Below are positions 34,708-43,756 of a stretch of DNA of 64,000 nt, piece after piece. Source of the DNA: Udaeobacter sp963725505 (GTDB lineage: Bacteria > Verrucomicrobiota > Verrucomicrobiia > Chthoniobacterales > UBA10450); assembly GCA_963725505.1 (NCBI GenBank), contig CAVRYN010000009.1:65938-129937 (forward strand), given 5' to 3'. The first letter of the stretch is position 1. Every line of letters starts with the position of its first letter. The translations under genes were made by a program, and so were the position numbers. A model generated the notes under the pieces. It ran no database searches. It saw only the letters and a list, made by a program, of their open reading frames with translations, and was not told the DNA's origin.

Positions 34708-35565
34708 GTGAACAGTAAAGATTCCGAGCGCGCGTCTGATCACCGATCACAGATCACCGATCACTTCGCGCAGCTTTGCGAAATCGTCGCGAAATTGCGC
34801 GCGCCCGGCGGTTGCCCATGGGACCGGGAGCAAACGCATGAATCGCTGCTGCCTGCCTTGATCGAAGAGGCTTACGAAGTGGCGGAGGCCGCGCGCGCGA
34901 AAGATGATGCGCATTTTCGGGAGGAGCTGGGCGATCTCCTGCTGCTGGTAGTTATGCATGCCGAGATTGCACGCGAAGCAGGTCGCTTCAACATCGAGCA
35001 GGTCCTTCGCGAAGTTTCGGAGAAACTGGTGCGGCGGCATCCGCATGTTTTTGGGGCAAGCGACGCGCGGGATGCTGACGCAGTGCTCAAACAATGGGAA
35101 GCAATCAAGCGCGAAGAGAAAAAAGCCGACTCACATTATCTGGCCAGTTTGCCCAGGGCGCTGCCGGCGCTGATGCGCGCGCAAAAAGCGCAATCGAAGG
35201 CGGCGCGGGTAAATTTTGATTGGACCGAAGTGCGCGACGTGATCGCGAAAGTGGAAGAAGAACTTCGCGAAATGAAAGAGGCGATTGCGAAGTGGCATCG
35301 GCATCCTGCCGATGATTCGCGGGCTGGAAGCCCGGGCCACGAGATACAAGATGAGATCGGCGACGTTCTGTTCGCCGTCGTTAACCTGGCGCGGAAATGC
35401 AAGATCGATGCGGAAAGCGCGTTGCAGAAAGCCACGAACAAATTTGTGGCGCGATTCAATCGACTGGAGGACGAGCTGCGAAGGCAGGACAAACGCCTCG
35501 GCGATGTCGATCTTGCTGAGATGGACGCGATTTGGGAGCGCATCAAGAATGACGAAGCCGCGTAA
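34708..35565 (+). CDS. mazG: MazG nucleoside triphosphate pyrophosphohydrolase
   Basis: 285 residues, starting at GTG. Two MazG modules are visible: LIEEAYEVAEAARAKDD with EELGDLLLLVVMHAEIA, and VEEELREMKEAIAK with DEIGDVLFAVVNLARK, giving the acidic EExxE...ExxD metal site twice. MazG hydrolyses NTPs, including ppGpp in E. coli, to monophosphate and pyrophosphate. The second module contains an insertion of about 16 residues (WHRHPADDSRAGSPGHE) that comes from an interspersed palindromic repeat at 35293-35341, translated in frame. The N-terminal residues 8-19 come from a simple GATCACCGATCAC repeat. Confidence 0.92.
   Translation: MNSKDSERASDHRSQITDHFAQLCEIVAKLRAPGGCPWDREQTHESLLPALIEEAYEVAEAARAKDDAHFREELGDLLLLVVMHAEIAREAGRFNIEQVLREVSEKLVRRHPHVFGASDARDADAVLKQWEAIKREEKKADSHYLASLPRALPALMRAQKAQSKAARVNFDWTEVRDVIAKVEEELREMKEAIAKWHRHPADDSRAGSPGHEIQDEIGDVLFAVVNLARKCKIDAESALQKATNKFVARFNRLEDELRRQDKRLGDVDLAEMDAIWERIKNDEAA
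35293..35341. repeat. Palindromic repeat inserted in frame within mazG
   Basis: GGCATCGGCATCCTGCCGAT and GCGGGCTGGAAGCCCG form adjacent hairpins. In MazG relatives the modules on each side join more directly, so this looks like a repeat inserted without breaking the frame. Confidence 0.6.
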
Positions 35566-35653
35566 AAGATGAACCTCGCTTTGCCCCTTAACGTTGCTTT
35601 ATACGCGGCGAAGCCCGAATGACGAATGCCGAATCAATGACGAAGCCCGAATG

Positions 35654-35707
35654 ATTGTAGGGCGTTTCTGCGAAACGCCATGGCGTCTGACACAGACGCC
35701 CTACAAT
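35654..35707. repeat. REP-like ATTGTAGGGCG...CGCCCTACAAT palindrome, copy 1
   Basis: ATTGTAGGGCGTTTCTGCGA opens and GACGCCCTACAAT closes; inner GGCGTTTCTGCGAAACGCC is its own hairpin. A second copy is at 57514-57569. It lies between mazG and secG, inside a longer inverted GAATGACGAATG / CATTCGTCATTC spacer. Confidence 0.8.
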
Positions 35708-35777
35708 TTGGTCATGGGGCTGCCTTCGTCATTGGTCATTTGTCATTCGTCGTTTACCAGCGATATTTCGCGTCCCG

Positions 35778-36239
35778 ATGAATCTTCTGATCAACCTGTT
35801 GCTGGGATTTTTCGTTTTCGTGTCGGTGCTCATGGTGCTGGTTATCCTGATGCAACGGCCAAAGAGCGAGGGTCTGGGGGCGGCATTTGGCGGCGGGGTC
35901 ACGGAAAATATCTTTGGCGCGCAAACGACCAACGTCCTGGTGAAGTTCACCACATGGCTGGTCGGCATTTTTTTCGTGCTGACATTTGCCTTGTCGATCC
36001 TTAATGCGCACAAAAGCACCGCCGACAGCGCTTTCCGGCGAGAGTTGATGAAAAAGCAGGCCGTGCCGCCAACTTCGCCTGCGCCTGCAGCGGCGAAATC
36101 TTCGCCGGTTTCGTCACCAGCGACTACGCCTACTCAGACTTCGCCGGGTGTCTCCCCGGCGCCAGATTCTGGCGCGGGTGTTTTACCCGCCGGGAGCGCG
36201 CCACCAGCCGTTTCGCCAGCAGCCTCCGCGAAACCATAA
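35778..36239 (+). CDS. secG: SecG translocase subunit with long tail
   Basis: 153 residues. LLINLLLGFFVFVSVLMVLVILMQRPKSEGLGAAFGGG and a second helix (WLVGIFFVLTFALSILNA) match SecG, a small partner of SecYE in protein export. The family is usually 75-110 residues; here the C-terminal 60 residues are Ala/Pro/Ser-rich (SSPVSSPATTPTQTSPGVSP) and encoded by DNA with nested hairpins (CGCCAGATTCTGGCG, CGGGTGTTTTACCCG), so the tail seems repeat-derived. Confidence 0.9.
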   Translation: MNLLINLLLGFFVFVSVLMVLVILMQRPKSEGLGAAFGGGVTENIFGAQTTNVLVKFTTWLVGIFFVLTFALSILNAHKSTADSAFRRELMKKQAVPPTSPAPAAAKSSPVSSPATTPTQTSPGVSPAPDSGAGVLPAGSAPPAVSPAASAKP

Positions 36240-36374
36240 GGCTCGCATCGGGCCTGTTGATGCTGCAACCGGGCTGCAAAAATTGGCATGATCGCCGGCC
36301 GCATTCGCAAGATGTGAATTTTTCTGGCGAATTAATTGTTGGCGATTCGCTCAAGAAACGTTTGAATCGACGAC

Positions 36375-36851
36375 ATGCGCCGGCGCCATCACGTCTCGTC
36401 GCGCGAGATTGAACGGAAATTTTTGATCAAGCGATTGCCTTTGGAAATCTTGCGCTCACGGCATTTCCGAATCGCGCAGGGCTATCTGGCGAACGAACCG
36501 GGCGGGCGGCACGTCCGGTTGCGGAAAAAAAGAAAAACGGCTTTCCTTACGTTCAAGGTCGGACGGGCGTCGGCCAGAGAAGAACGCGAAATCCGGCTGA
36601 GCCCGAAGCAATTTGCCACGCTTTGGCCGGCTACGGCGGGGCGGCGACTGCGCAAAACCCGCTACGAAATTCCGTGGAAAAATCTTAAGATTGAGATCGA
36701 CATTTATCACGGCAGCAATCATGGTTTGATGGTGGCGGAAGTGGAATTTCCAAGCCACGCGAGTTGCCAACAATTCAAACCGCCGCCCTGGTTTGGGCGT
36801 GAAATCACCGGCGAAAAACGTTACAGCAATGTGAGACTGGCCCGCGAATGA
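36375..36851 (+). CDS. CYTH-domain protein (triphosphate tunnel enzyme)
   Basis: 158 residues. SREIERKFLIK carries the ExExK motif of the CYTH fold, with later charged strands YLANEPGGRHVRLRKKRKTAFLTFK, EEREIRLSP and KTRYEIPW, and MVAEVEF near the end, lining the tunnel. CYTH enzymes hydrolyse inorganic triphosphate or similar anions and are often encoded beside CHAD proteins, as here (CHAD gene 7 bases downstream). In this locus it fits polyphosphate metabolism. Confidence 0.88.
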   Translation: MRRRHHVSSREIERKFLIKRLPLEILRSRHFRIAQGYLANEPGGRHVRLRKKRKTAFLTFKVGRASAREEREIRLSPKQFATLWPATAGRRLRKTRYEIPWKNLKIEIDIYHGSNHGLMVAEVEFPSHASCQQFKPPPWFGREITGEKRYSNVRLARE

Positions 36852-36858
36852 ATCAGCC

Positions 36859-37785
36859 ATGAGCTATCAATTGAAGCATCGCGAAACTCTGGGCGAGAAC
36901 CTCCGTCGGATTTGCCGACAACAGATCGAAGAAGCGATCGCCATTGCCAAAGGCGAGAAAAAGCCCAACGACACGCCGGTGCACGAAACCCGAAAACATT
37001 TGAAAAAAACGCGTGCGGCTCTGCGGCTGGTGCGCAAAGAAATCGGACGCGGCTTGTTTAAGCAGCAAGACCGTTGCCTGCGCGATGTCGGGCGGCTGAC
37101 TTCGGAAATCCGTGATGCGGAAGTGCGTTTGCAGACTGTGCGGCAACTTCAAGAAGTCACCCAACGCCATGGCCGGAGCACCTACGGAAAACTCGAAGCA
37201 ATGCTTACCATGGAACTGGAAAATTTCATGGCTGCGTTTGCGGAGTGGCAAACACAGGCAGTCCCTCTGTTGGAGCAGGCGGGTTCAGCCATCGATCACT
37301 GGACCCTCGACCAATTTAGCTGTAAGCAGCTCCGCGGCGCTGCGCAGGCAAGCTATAAGCAGGCCCGGAAAGCGCTCGCCAAAGCAACAGCAAATCCGAC
37401 CACCGAAAATTTTCACGCGTTCAGGACCAAAGCGAAAACACTTTGGTATCAATTACGCATCCTCCGCCCGATCAACCCGGTTGTTTTAAAGACCCTGAGC
37501 GACGACCTGAGTTCGTTAGGCGATCTGCTCGGTCGTGCGCACGACTTGAGTTTTCTCGGCGAGAGATTGCGGAGCGAACATGGAAAATCGGAATGGCAAC
37601 GCGAAGGTCACAGGCTCCTCGCCGTGATTGAAGTCAGCCAGAGCGATCTGCAACGGGGCGCGGCGGAGCTGGCGGAACACTTCTTCGCCGAGCGCCCGCG
37701 CGATTTCGGCTCTTGCGTCATGAACTGGCTCCAAGACTGGGAAGGCAAATCATCGCACTCGCTGGCGAAAGCGCTCGTCACTTAG
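36859..37785 (+). CDS. CHAD-domain protein
   Basis: 308 residues, helical CHAD domain with conserved His at PVHETRKHLKKTRAALRLVR and later FHAFRTKAKTLWYQLRILRP and DLSSLGDLLGRAHDLSFL. CHAD proteins bind polyphosphate and localise to its granules. It overlaps the convergent sixA gene by eight bases. With the CYTH gene it forms a two-gene operon facing the ppk1-glucokinase-sixA operon. Confidence 0.9.
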   Translation: MSYQLKHRETLGENLRRICRQQIEEAIAIAKGEKKPNDTPVHETRKHLKKTRAALRLVRKEIGRGLFKQQDRCLRDVGRLTSEIRDAEVRLQTVRQLQEVTQRHGRSTYGKLEAMLTMELENFMAAFAEWQTQAVPLLEQAGSAIDHWTLDQFSCKQLRGAAQASYKQARKALAKATANPTTENFHAFRTKAKTLWYQLRILRPINPVVLKTLSDDLSSLGDLLGRAHDLSFLGERLRSEHGKSEWQREGHRLLAVIEVSQSDLQRGAAELAEHFFAERPRDFGSCVMNWLQDWEGKSSHSLAKALVT

Positions 37786-38245
37786 ACTTTCGAGAAAATT
37801 TTGGCGGGAAAAGCCAGAGAAGTTTTCCTTCTTCGGACTCTGGATCGGCATCGACCAGCGCGACGCCCGCTTTGGAGAGTCTGAGCGAACTGCCGGTCAA
37901 TCCCGAAATGACAGTCGTAAAGTCCGGTTCGTGGCCGACCAGCATTAAAATTTTTGCGCGATGCCGCTTCAGCACCGTCCGCAGTTCGCTCATTCCAAAT
38001 CCGGGCGCGAGCAATTCATCCTTTCGAAGTTTCGCCTTGAGATAATCCGCCGCGATCTCAGCTGTTTGCGATGCACGCGGCAGTGGACTGGTAACGATCA
38101 GGGTCGGTCGCACTTTCAGACGCGCGAGAAATTTCGCGACTTCGCGCATTTCTTTTTTGCCGCGTTTGGTCAGCGGGCGTTCGTCGTCGGGTTTGTTCCA
38201 GTTCGGCCAATCGGCCTCGCCGTGCCTAAGAAAATAGAGTTCCAT
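37778..38245 (-). CDS. sixA: Phosphohistidine phosphatase SixA-like
   Basis: 155 residues of the histidine phosphatase superfamily. The catalytic motif is LYFLRHGEADWPN (RHG), with the second His in MLVGHEPDFTTVISGLTG. SixA removes phosphate from phosphohistidine, for example of HPt or PTS proteins. It lies 30 bases downstream of the glucokinase-like gene and is the last gene of the ppk1 operon. Confidence 0.9.
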   Translation of the reverse strand: MELYFLRHGEADWPNWNKPDDERPLTKRGKKEMREVAKFLARLKVRPTLIVTSPLPRASQTAEIAADYLKAKLRKDELLAPGFGMSELRTVLKRHRAKILMLVGHEPDFTTVISGLTGSSLRLSKAGVALVDADPESEEGKLLWLFPPKFSRKSK

Positions 38246-38275
38246 ATCGATCTTTCCTTTTGTTTTTAGTCGTGC

Positions 38276-38968
38276 TCACAGAATCTGCCATTTTGGCCGT
38301 TGCGTATGCGGGTCGATTTGCCAGAGCCGTGTTCCGCCTAAAAATGCATTGCGATTATGTCCGCGTTCGATTCCTTGCGGCAGTTCATCGAATTTTTTGG
38401 CGTTGCCGCCGCCGAGGACCACGTAATCGGCAATGAGTGCTTTTTTCAATTGGACCAGCGCGTGCTCGACGTCGCGCCGCCAAGTCTTTTCGCCAAGCCG
38501 CGCCAAACCCGGTTTCCCGAGATAATCTTCGATGATGCTGCCGTTGCGATACGGCAGATCGCCCAATTCCAGCGGGAGCACGCAATTGCTCCACACCAGG
38601 GCTGAGCCCAGACCTGTCCCAAGTCCGAGAAAAAGCATTCGGCCGCCACGATAACTGCCGAGCGCCTGCATGGACGCGTCGTTGATGATGCGGACTGGTT
38701 TGCCGAATGCTTTTTCGAAGTCGAATCGAACCCAGCCTTTTCCGAGATGTTTCGGCTCGCTTACGATTCGCCCGTCGCGCACGGGCGCTGGGAAACCCAT
38801 CGAGATCGCGTCGAATTTCCAATCACTGACTAGCTGTTCGATCTGCGCCACCATCGCGCGCGGCGTAAATTGCGGCCCGGATTTGAATTTTCGTTTTCCC
38901 CCACGCGAAATCATCAGCTTCACATTCGAGCCGCCGATGTCGATGACCAGGATTTTTCTGTCCATCAC
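38276..38968 (-). CDS. ROK-family polyphosphate glucokinase-like protein
   Basis: 230 residues, ROK/ASKHA fold: KILVIDIGGSNVKLMISRGG (phosphate 1), AISMGFPAPVRDGRIV, FGKPVRIINDASMQALGSY with the catalytic Asp, and FLGLGTGLGSALVW. Length and lack of an HTH fit the polyphosphate glucokinase (PPGK) group, which phosphorylates glucose from polyphosphate. The start overlaps the ppk1 stop by four bases, supporting this role. Substrate preference (polyP versus ATP) is inferred. Confidence 0.82.
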   Translation of the reverse strand: MMDRKILVIDIGGSNVKLMISRGGKRKFKSGPQFTPRAMVAQIEQLVSDWKFDAISMGFPAPVRDGRIVSEPKHLGKGWVRFDFEKAFGKPVRIINDASMQALGSYRGGRMLFLGLGTGLGSALVWSNCVLPLELGDLPYRNGSIIEDYLGKPGLARLGEKTWRRDVEHALVQLKKALIADYVVLGGGNAKKFDELPQGIERGHNRNAFLGGTRLWQIDPHTQRPKWQIL

Positions 38969-41289
38969 GACTGTTTCGTCGTTTCAGCAGAGGGCGGCTT
39001 GTCCGCCGTAGCCTTGGCGAAGGCGGATGACGCCGGCTGCGGATCAGTCCCAGGCTCCGCTGGAGCCGCAGGTTTGTCGCTGGCGACCATGATCGGAATT
39101 AATTTGTCGGCGCGCAATTTCTTCTTTGAGCCAGTCATTTTTTTTGTGCGTTCCCGGGAAACTTCACGGAAATGCCATTGCGCCTGGGCGCGGGGCTCCG
39201 AACCTTCGGGTTTCAAGCGCCGGTAAGTTCCGTTCGGCTGAAGCTCGCGCGCTTTCACGCGGTCATGCAAAAAACTTGGAAGCACCTCGTTAATGATCTG
39301 GTCGCGCAACGTTGGATTTTCGACCGGGAACGCCAGTTCGATCCGCCGGTAGAAATTTCGCGGCATCCAATCTGCGCTCGAGAAGAAGACCTTGGGTTGG
39401 CCGGCATTCTCGAAGTGAAAAATCCGGCTGTGCTCGAGAAACCGACCAACGATACTGATGACACGAATGTTCTCGCTGAGATCGGGAATTTTAGGGCGCA
39501 AACAACAGATACCGCGGACGATGAGATCGATGGTCACGCCTGCGCAGGAAGCTTCGTAAAGTTTCTCGATAATCTCTTGATCGACGAGCGCATTTAGCTT
39601 CGCAACGATACGCGCCGGTTTGCCTGCTTGCGCGTTATCGCGCTCGCGCTCGATCAACTTAATCAATCGGCTATGCATATCGAATGGCGAGACCATCATT
39701 TTTTTCAGACCCGGATAACCAGCCAGGCCAGTGAGCGTGTTGAAAACAGTCGCCACCTCTTCGCTCAATTGCGGCTCGCTCGTGAGCAAACTGAAATCGG
39801 TGTAAATGCGCGCGGTTTTGGGATGATAATTGCCTGTGCCGAGTTGGACATAGCGTCGGAGCTGATCGGCATCGCGCCTCACGATGAGCAGCGCCTTGCT
39901 GTGTGTCTTGAGACCGACTACGCCATAAATCACGTGCGCTCCGGCCTCTTCCAGGCGCCGGGCCCATTGGATGTTCGTCGCTTCATCAAATCTCGCCCGA
40001 AGTTCGACGATGGCGGTGACCTGTTTTCCTGCTTTGGCCGCGTCGATGAGGGCTTCGACAATAGCTGAATCGCCGCTGGTGCGATACAATGTGATTTTAA
40101 TTGCCAGAACTTGCGGGTCGTTTGCCGCCTCTTCAATCCACTCCACTATTTGATCGAAGCTGTCGTACGGCTGGTGCAGCAGCACATCCTGGCGCCGCAA
40201 CACTTCGAAAAAATCCGCATGGGGCGGCAGGGCAGGATCGCGCGCGGGCTGAAACGGGCGGTCTTTTAATTTCGCAAATGCATCATTCGCAACCAGTGGC
40301 GCCAGGTGCGTCATGGAGAGCGGTCCGTTGAGTTTGTACGCATCGGCCTCGGATAAATTGAAAAACCGCAGGAGCAATTCGAGAAAATCTTTCGGACAAT
40401 CGGCTTCCACTTCCAGGCGGACGGCATTGCCCCGGCTGGAGCGCCGCAGCTCCTGCTCGATGGTGCGCAAAAGGTTCTCCGCTTCTTCGTCATCGATGTA
40501 TAGATCGCTGTTGCGGGTGACGCGAAAAGCGTGCACCCCATCGAGGATCAAACCGGGAAACAATTCGCCGATGTGCTGTTTGATGAGTGAAGCGAGGTAA
40601 ATGTACTTCCACGGTTCGTCCGCGCCTTTGCCGCGCGGTAAAGCGATCAGTCGCGAAACCGCGCGGGGCACCTGGACAATGGCATGCAGGGGCTCCCCGC
40701 GCCGCTGCGTTTTCGCCCGCACCAGCAAGTTATGACTCCGATTCAAAAGATGCGGAAACGGATGGCTGGCATCCACGGCCAACGGAGTGAGCATCGGAAA
40801 CACTTCCTGCTGAAAATAGCGATGCGCCCACGCGGCGCGTTTCGGCGGCAATTCGGCGATTTCGCGCACGTAAATCCCATTCTTCCCCAGCTCCGGCACC
40901 AATTCATTATTCCAGAGCGCATATTGCGCCGCCACGAGTTGGCGGACTGTTTTCTGGATCCGATCGAACGTCTCCGTTGGGCTTAAACCGTCCGGACCGA
41001 CGTCGCTGGTCTCGCTCTCGATCTGTTGTTTGATTCCGGCAACGCGAATCTCGAAAAATTCGTCCAAATTCGAGCTGACAATGGTTAGAAACTTGACTCG
41101 CTCGATAAGCGGTTGCGCCGGGTCCTGCGCTTCTTCGAGCACGCGGCGGTCGAACTCGAGCCAGCTCAGCTCGCGATTAATGAAATTTTTCGGGTCGCCA
41201 AAACGCTCATGCGCGGTTTGCACCACTTGCGGAGCAACGATCGGGATGGTTTCCTCTTCGGTTCGTGCAGTTGCCTGAGCTTCCGGCAT
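38965..41289 (-). CDS. ppk1: Polyphosphate kinase 1
   Basis: 774 residues. PPK1 makes polyphosphate from ATP, reversibly. NFINRELSWLEFDRRVL opens the domain; the autophosphorylated His463 is in VGLKTHSKALLIVRR, followed by YVQLGTGNYHPKTARIYTDFSLLT; the second conserved His is in FLEHSRIFHFEN, and SSADWMPRNFYRRIELAFPV closes the catalytic region. The C-terminal 15 or so residues (SAFAKATADK, then PPSAETTKQS) derive from an interspersed repeat. It heads an operon with the glucokinase-like gene and sixA. Confidence 0.97.
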   Translation of the reverse strand: MPEAQATARTEEETIPIVAPQVVQTAHERFGDPKNFINRELSWLEFDRRVLEEAQDPAQPLIERVKFLTIVSSNLDEFFEIRVAGIKQQIESETSDVGPDGLSPTETFDRIQKTVRQLVAAQYALWNNELVPELGKNGIYVREIAELPPKRAAWAHRYFQQEVFPMLTPLAVDASHPFPHLLNRSHNLLVRAKTQRRGEPLHAIVQVPRAVSRLIALPRGKGADEPWKYIYLASLIKQHIGELFPGLILDGVHAFRVTRNSDLYIDDEEAENLLRTIEQELRRSSRGNAVRLEVEADCPKDFLELLLRFFNLSEADAYKLNGPLSMTHLAPLVANDAFAKLKDRPFQPARDPALPPHADFFEVLRRQDVLLHQPYDSFDQIVEWIEEAANDPQVLAIKITLYRTSGDSAIVEALIDAAKAGKQVTAIVELRARFDEATNIQWARRLEEAGAHVIYGVVGLKTHSKALLIVRRDADQLRRYVQLGTGNYHPKTARIYTDFSLLTSEPQLSEEVATVFNTLTGLAGYPGLKKMMVSPFDMHSRLIKLIERERDNAQAGKPARIVAKLNALVDQEIIEKLYEASCAGVTIDLIVRGICCLRPKIPDLSENIRVISIVGRFLEHSRIFHFENAGQPKVFFSSADWMPRNFYRRIELAFPVENPTLRDQIINEVLPSFLHDRVKARELQPNGTYRRLKPEGSEPRAQAQWHFREVSRERTKKMTGSKKKLRADKLIPIMVASDKPAAPAEPGTDPQPASSAFAKATADKPPSAETTKQS
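38999..39034. repeat. Palindromic repeat coding the PPK1 C-terminus
   Basis: TTGTCCGCCGTAGCCTTGGC and GAAGGCGGATGAC form a hairpin that, on the minus strand, encodes SAFAKATADK. I have this peptide in memory as a recurrent product of a mobile palindrome in soil bacteria; the inference can be tested by searching the genome. Confidence 0.55.
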
Positions 41290-41334
41290 CAGTCAACATC
41301 GACAATTAACCGCGCATATGCAACGCGTGCCACG

Positions 41335-42021
41335 TCAGACGGAGGCCGCAGCAGTTTGATGCCTGATGTCTTCTGCTGCTGCTGCGTAAACGGCGTCCTC
41401 GGCAATGTTGGTGGCATGATCGCCGACGCGTTCGAGGCAGCGGCCAACAAAAATCAGATTCAAATAGCCCCGTAATTGATCCGGGTCCTGTGCCATTCGA
41501 TCGACCAGTTTATGACTGGCCACGCGGTTCAGATCATCCAGTTTTTGATCACGAGGAACGACGGCGCGTGCAAGATCGACGTCCTCCCGTGCGAACGCAT
41601 CTACGCTGTCTTTGAACATCGACATGGCATGATCATACATCGGCCGGACCAGCTCGACTTCGGCCAGTGGTGGGTGCTGATTTAGTTTCCGCGCCCGGCG
41701 AGCAATTGTAGTCGCCATATCGGCCATGCGCTCGAGGTTTGATGAAAGTTTCATTGCTGCTACGACGCGGCGCAGATCGGATGCAACCGGCTGAAAGCGC
41801 AGTAAAATATCCACGCCGTCCTTATCGATCTGCTTCTCCAACTGGTCGATCTCTTCGTCGTCGACGATTGCAGTTATGCAAATATTGTCGTCGCGATTGA
41901 CCAAACCCTTCATTGCCCGCTCCAGACTACGCTCGGCCAGCCCAGCCATCATCAGCACGTTGTTACGGAGAGCGGCGAGCGATTCGTCGAATGTGCCTAA
42001 AATGTGTTTATGCGCGATCAT
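41335..42021 (-). CDS. phoU: Phosphate uptake regulator PhoU
   Basis: 228 residues, two repeats of a three-helix bundle. Each carries the metal-binding ExxxD-type segment: IVDDEEIDQLEKQIDKDGVD and VVPRDQKLDDLNRVASHKL. PhoU links the PstSCAB transporter to the PhoR kinase and represses the Pho response when phosphate is plentiful. It is 12 bases downstream of pstB and last in the pst operon. Confidence 0.95.
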   Translation of the reverse strand: MIAHKHILGTFDESLAALRNNVLMMAGLAERSLERAMKGLVNRDDNICITAIVDDEEIDQLEKQIDKDGVDILLRFQPVASDLRRVVAAMKLSSNLERMADMATTIARRARKLNQHPPLAEVELVRPMYDHAMSMFKDSVDAFAREDVDLARAVVPRDQKLDDLNRVASHKLVDRMAQDPDQLRGYLNLIFVGRCLERVGDHATNIAEDAVYAAAAEDIRHQTAAASV

Positions 42022-42033
42022 TTCATCAATTTC

Positions 42034-42882
42034 TTAGCCAAATCGGCCAGTAATATAGTCTTCCGTCTGTTTTTCGGTTGGGTTTGTGAAGATTTTCGTG
42101 GTTGGCCCGAACTCGATTAGCCGTCCAAGGTAAAAGAACGCAGTGTAATCGGAGACGCGACCCGCCTGTTGCATATTATGGGTCACAGTCACGATGGTGT
42201 ACTGCGTTTTGAGTTCGTAGATCAATTCCTCAATCTTTGCCGTAGCGATGGGATCAAGCGCCGAACACGGCTCGTCCATCAAAATCACTTCCGGTTCAAC
42301 TGCGAGCGCGCGCGCAATGCAGAGCCTCTGCTGCTGTCCCCCGGAAAGACTGGTTCCCGGTTTGTGCAAATCATCTTTGACCTCATCCCACAGGGCAGCC
42401 ATACGAAGCGATTTTTCCAAGCGTTCATCGAGAAACCGTTGGTTGCGCACTCCGTTTAATCGCAAGCCAATGACGACATTTTCGCCGATCGTCATGGTCG
42501 GAAACGGATTCGATTTTTGAAAAACCATGCCGACGCGACGCCGAACGATCGCCGGATCGACAGTGCTGGAATAAAGATCCTCGCCGTTCAGCAAGACTGT
42601 CCCTTCAACCCGCGTTTTCGGTACCAGCTCGTGCATGCGATTCAGAGCCCGTAGAAATGTCGATTTACCGCAGCCGCTCGGCCCAATGATTGCGGTTACG
42701 GCATTTGAGGCGACGTCCAGCGTAACATTATCGATCGCGCGCTTCTCGCCGTACCAAATTGAAAGATTTTTTACTTGAAACGTGCATGCCATCGGAGCCT
42801 CCGTGTCGGGCGGCGGCGCGGACCGTTGTTCGGCGCGCTCGATAACGCTTCGTTCAGTTGTTTCCATAACCAGATTCTCCAT
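42034..42882 (-). CDS. pstB: Phosphate ABC transporter ATPase PstB
   Basis: 282 residues. Walker A is IIGPSGCGKSTFLRAL; LSGGQQQRLCIARAL is the ABC signature; Walker B is VILMDEPCSALDPIA; H-loop VTVTHNMQQAGRVSDY. The PstB-specific LVPKTRVEGTVLLNGEDLY is present. A non-conserved N-terminus of about 35 residues precedes the domain; the Met near residue 31 is an alternative start. The gene is intact although its upstream partners pstA and pstC are not. Confidence 0.96.
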   Translation of the reverse strand: MENLVMETTERSVIERAEQRSAPPPDTEAPMACTFQVKNLSIWYGEKRAIDNVTLDVASNAVTAIIGPSGCGKSTFLRALNRMHELVPKTRVEGTVLLNGEDLYSSTVDPAIVRRRVGMVFQKSNPFPTMTIGENVVIGLRLNGVRNQRFLDERLEKSLRMAALWDEVKDDLHKPGTSLSGGQQQRLCIARALAVEPEVILMDEPCSALDPIATAKIEELIYELKTQYTIVTVTHNMQQAGRVSDYTAFFYLGRLIEFGPTTKIFTNPTEKQTEDYITGRFG

Positions 42883-42893
42883 CTGCGAAAGCC

Positions 42894-43754
42894 CTAGACG
42901 ACCGACGCCGTACGGCCTCGAGTCAGAATTCTAACTATTACATTAACGCAAAAAACACCCGTGACGAGGACGAGCGCGCCTGCCCAGGCCTGGCGATGCC
43001 AATCGTCGTAGGGAGAGATTGCATAGGTAAAAATCTGCAATGGGAGCGCAGCAATCGGCTGGCTAAGGCTGTGGTTCCAAAATCGATTGCCGAAAGCCGT
43101 GAAAAGGAGCGGAGCGGTTTCGCCGCCCACGCGAGCGAGAGCGAGCAGAATCCCAGTGATGATGCCTTTCGACGCGGTTTTCATCACGATGTGCACGATC
43201 GTTTTCCACCTGCTGACACCCAAGGCAAGCGCGGCTTCGCGATAACCATTTGGCACGAGCAAAACGACCTCTTCTGTCGTGCGCAGGATCAGCGGGATCA
43301 TGATGAGACCGAGGGCGAGGCCACCAGCGTAGGCCGAGAAGCCTTTGAAACGCAGGACAACCAAACCGTAAACAACCACACCCCAGGTGATTGATGGAAT
43401 TCCGTTAAGAACGTCGGCATAGAAACCGCAGGATAGAATTGATGCGAGCCGACCCGTACTCGGCCAGGTAAACTCCACCCAACACGCCGATCGGAATTCC
43501 AATCACGCCCGCCAGCGTTAGGAGCTCTAGCGTGCCGACGATCGCATTTGCCATGCCGCCGCCGACCGCTCCGACAGGCGCGGGCAATTTCGTGAAGAAA
43601 TCCCAGTTCACCGAACCGGCGCCATTAACGAGGAGATGGAAAAACACCAGTCCTAATGGCGCGATCACAAGAAGCGCGGACACAAAGGCGATTCCGGATG
43701 CCAACGCGCTTTTGATTTTGCGCCAGGAATGATTGTCCGCTCGTTCCAGTGCAT
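42894..43754 (-). pseudogene. pstA: Phosphate permease PstA, frameshifted
   Basis: Two frames join to a PstA of normal size. The N-terminal part has SGIAFVSALLVIAPLGLVFF and IGIPIGVLGGVYLAEYG; at 43425-43435 an extra T in CGGTTTCTATG breaks the frame before ADVLNGIPSITWGVVVYG. The C-terminal part has the EAA loop YREAALALGVSRWKTI. Near 43725 a second shift (one A short in CGGACAATCATT) would connect to the ATG at 43754. Six transmembrane helices are recoverable. Both breaks are in short homopolymers. Confidence 0.8.
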
Positions 43755-43756
43755 GG

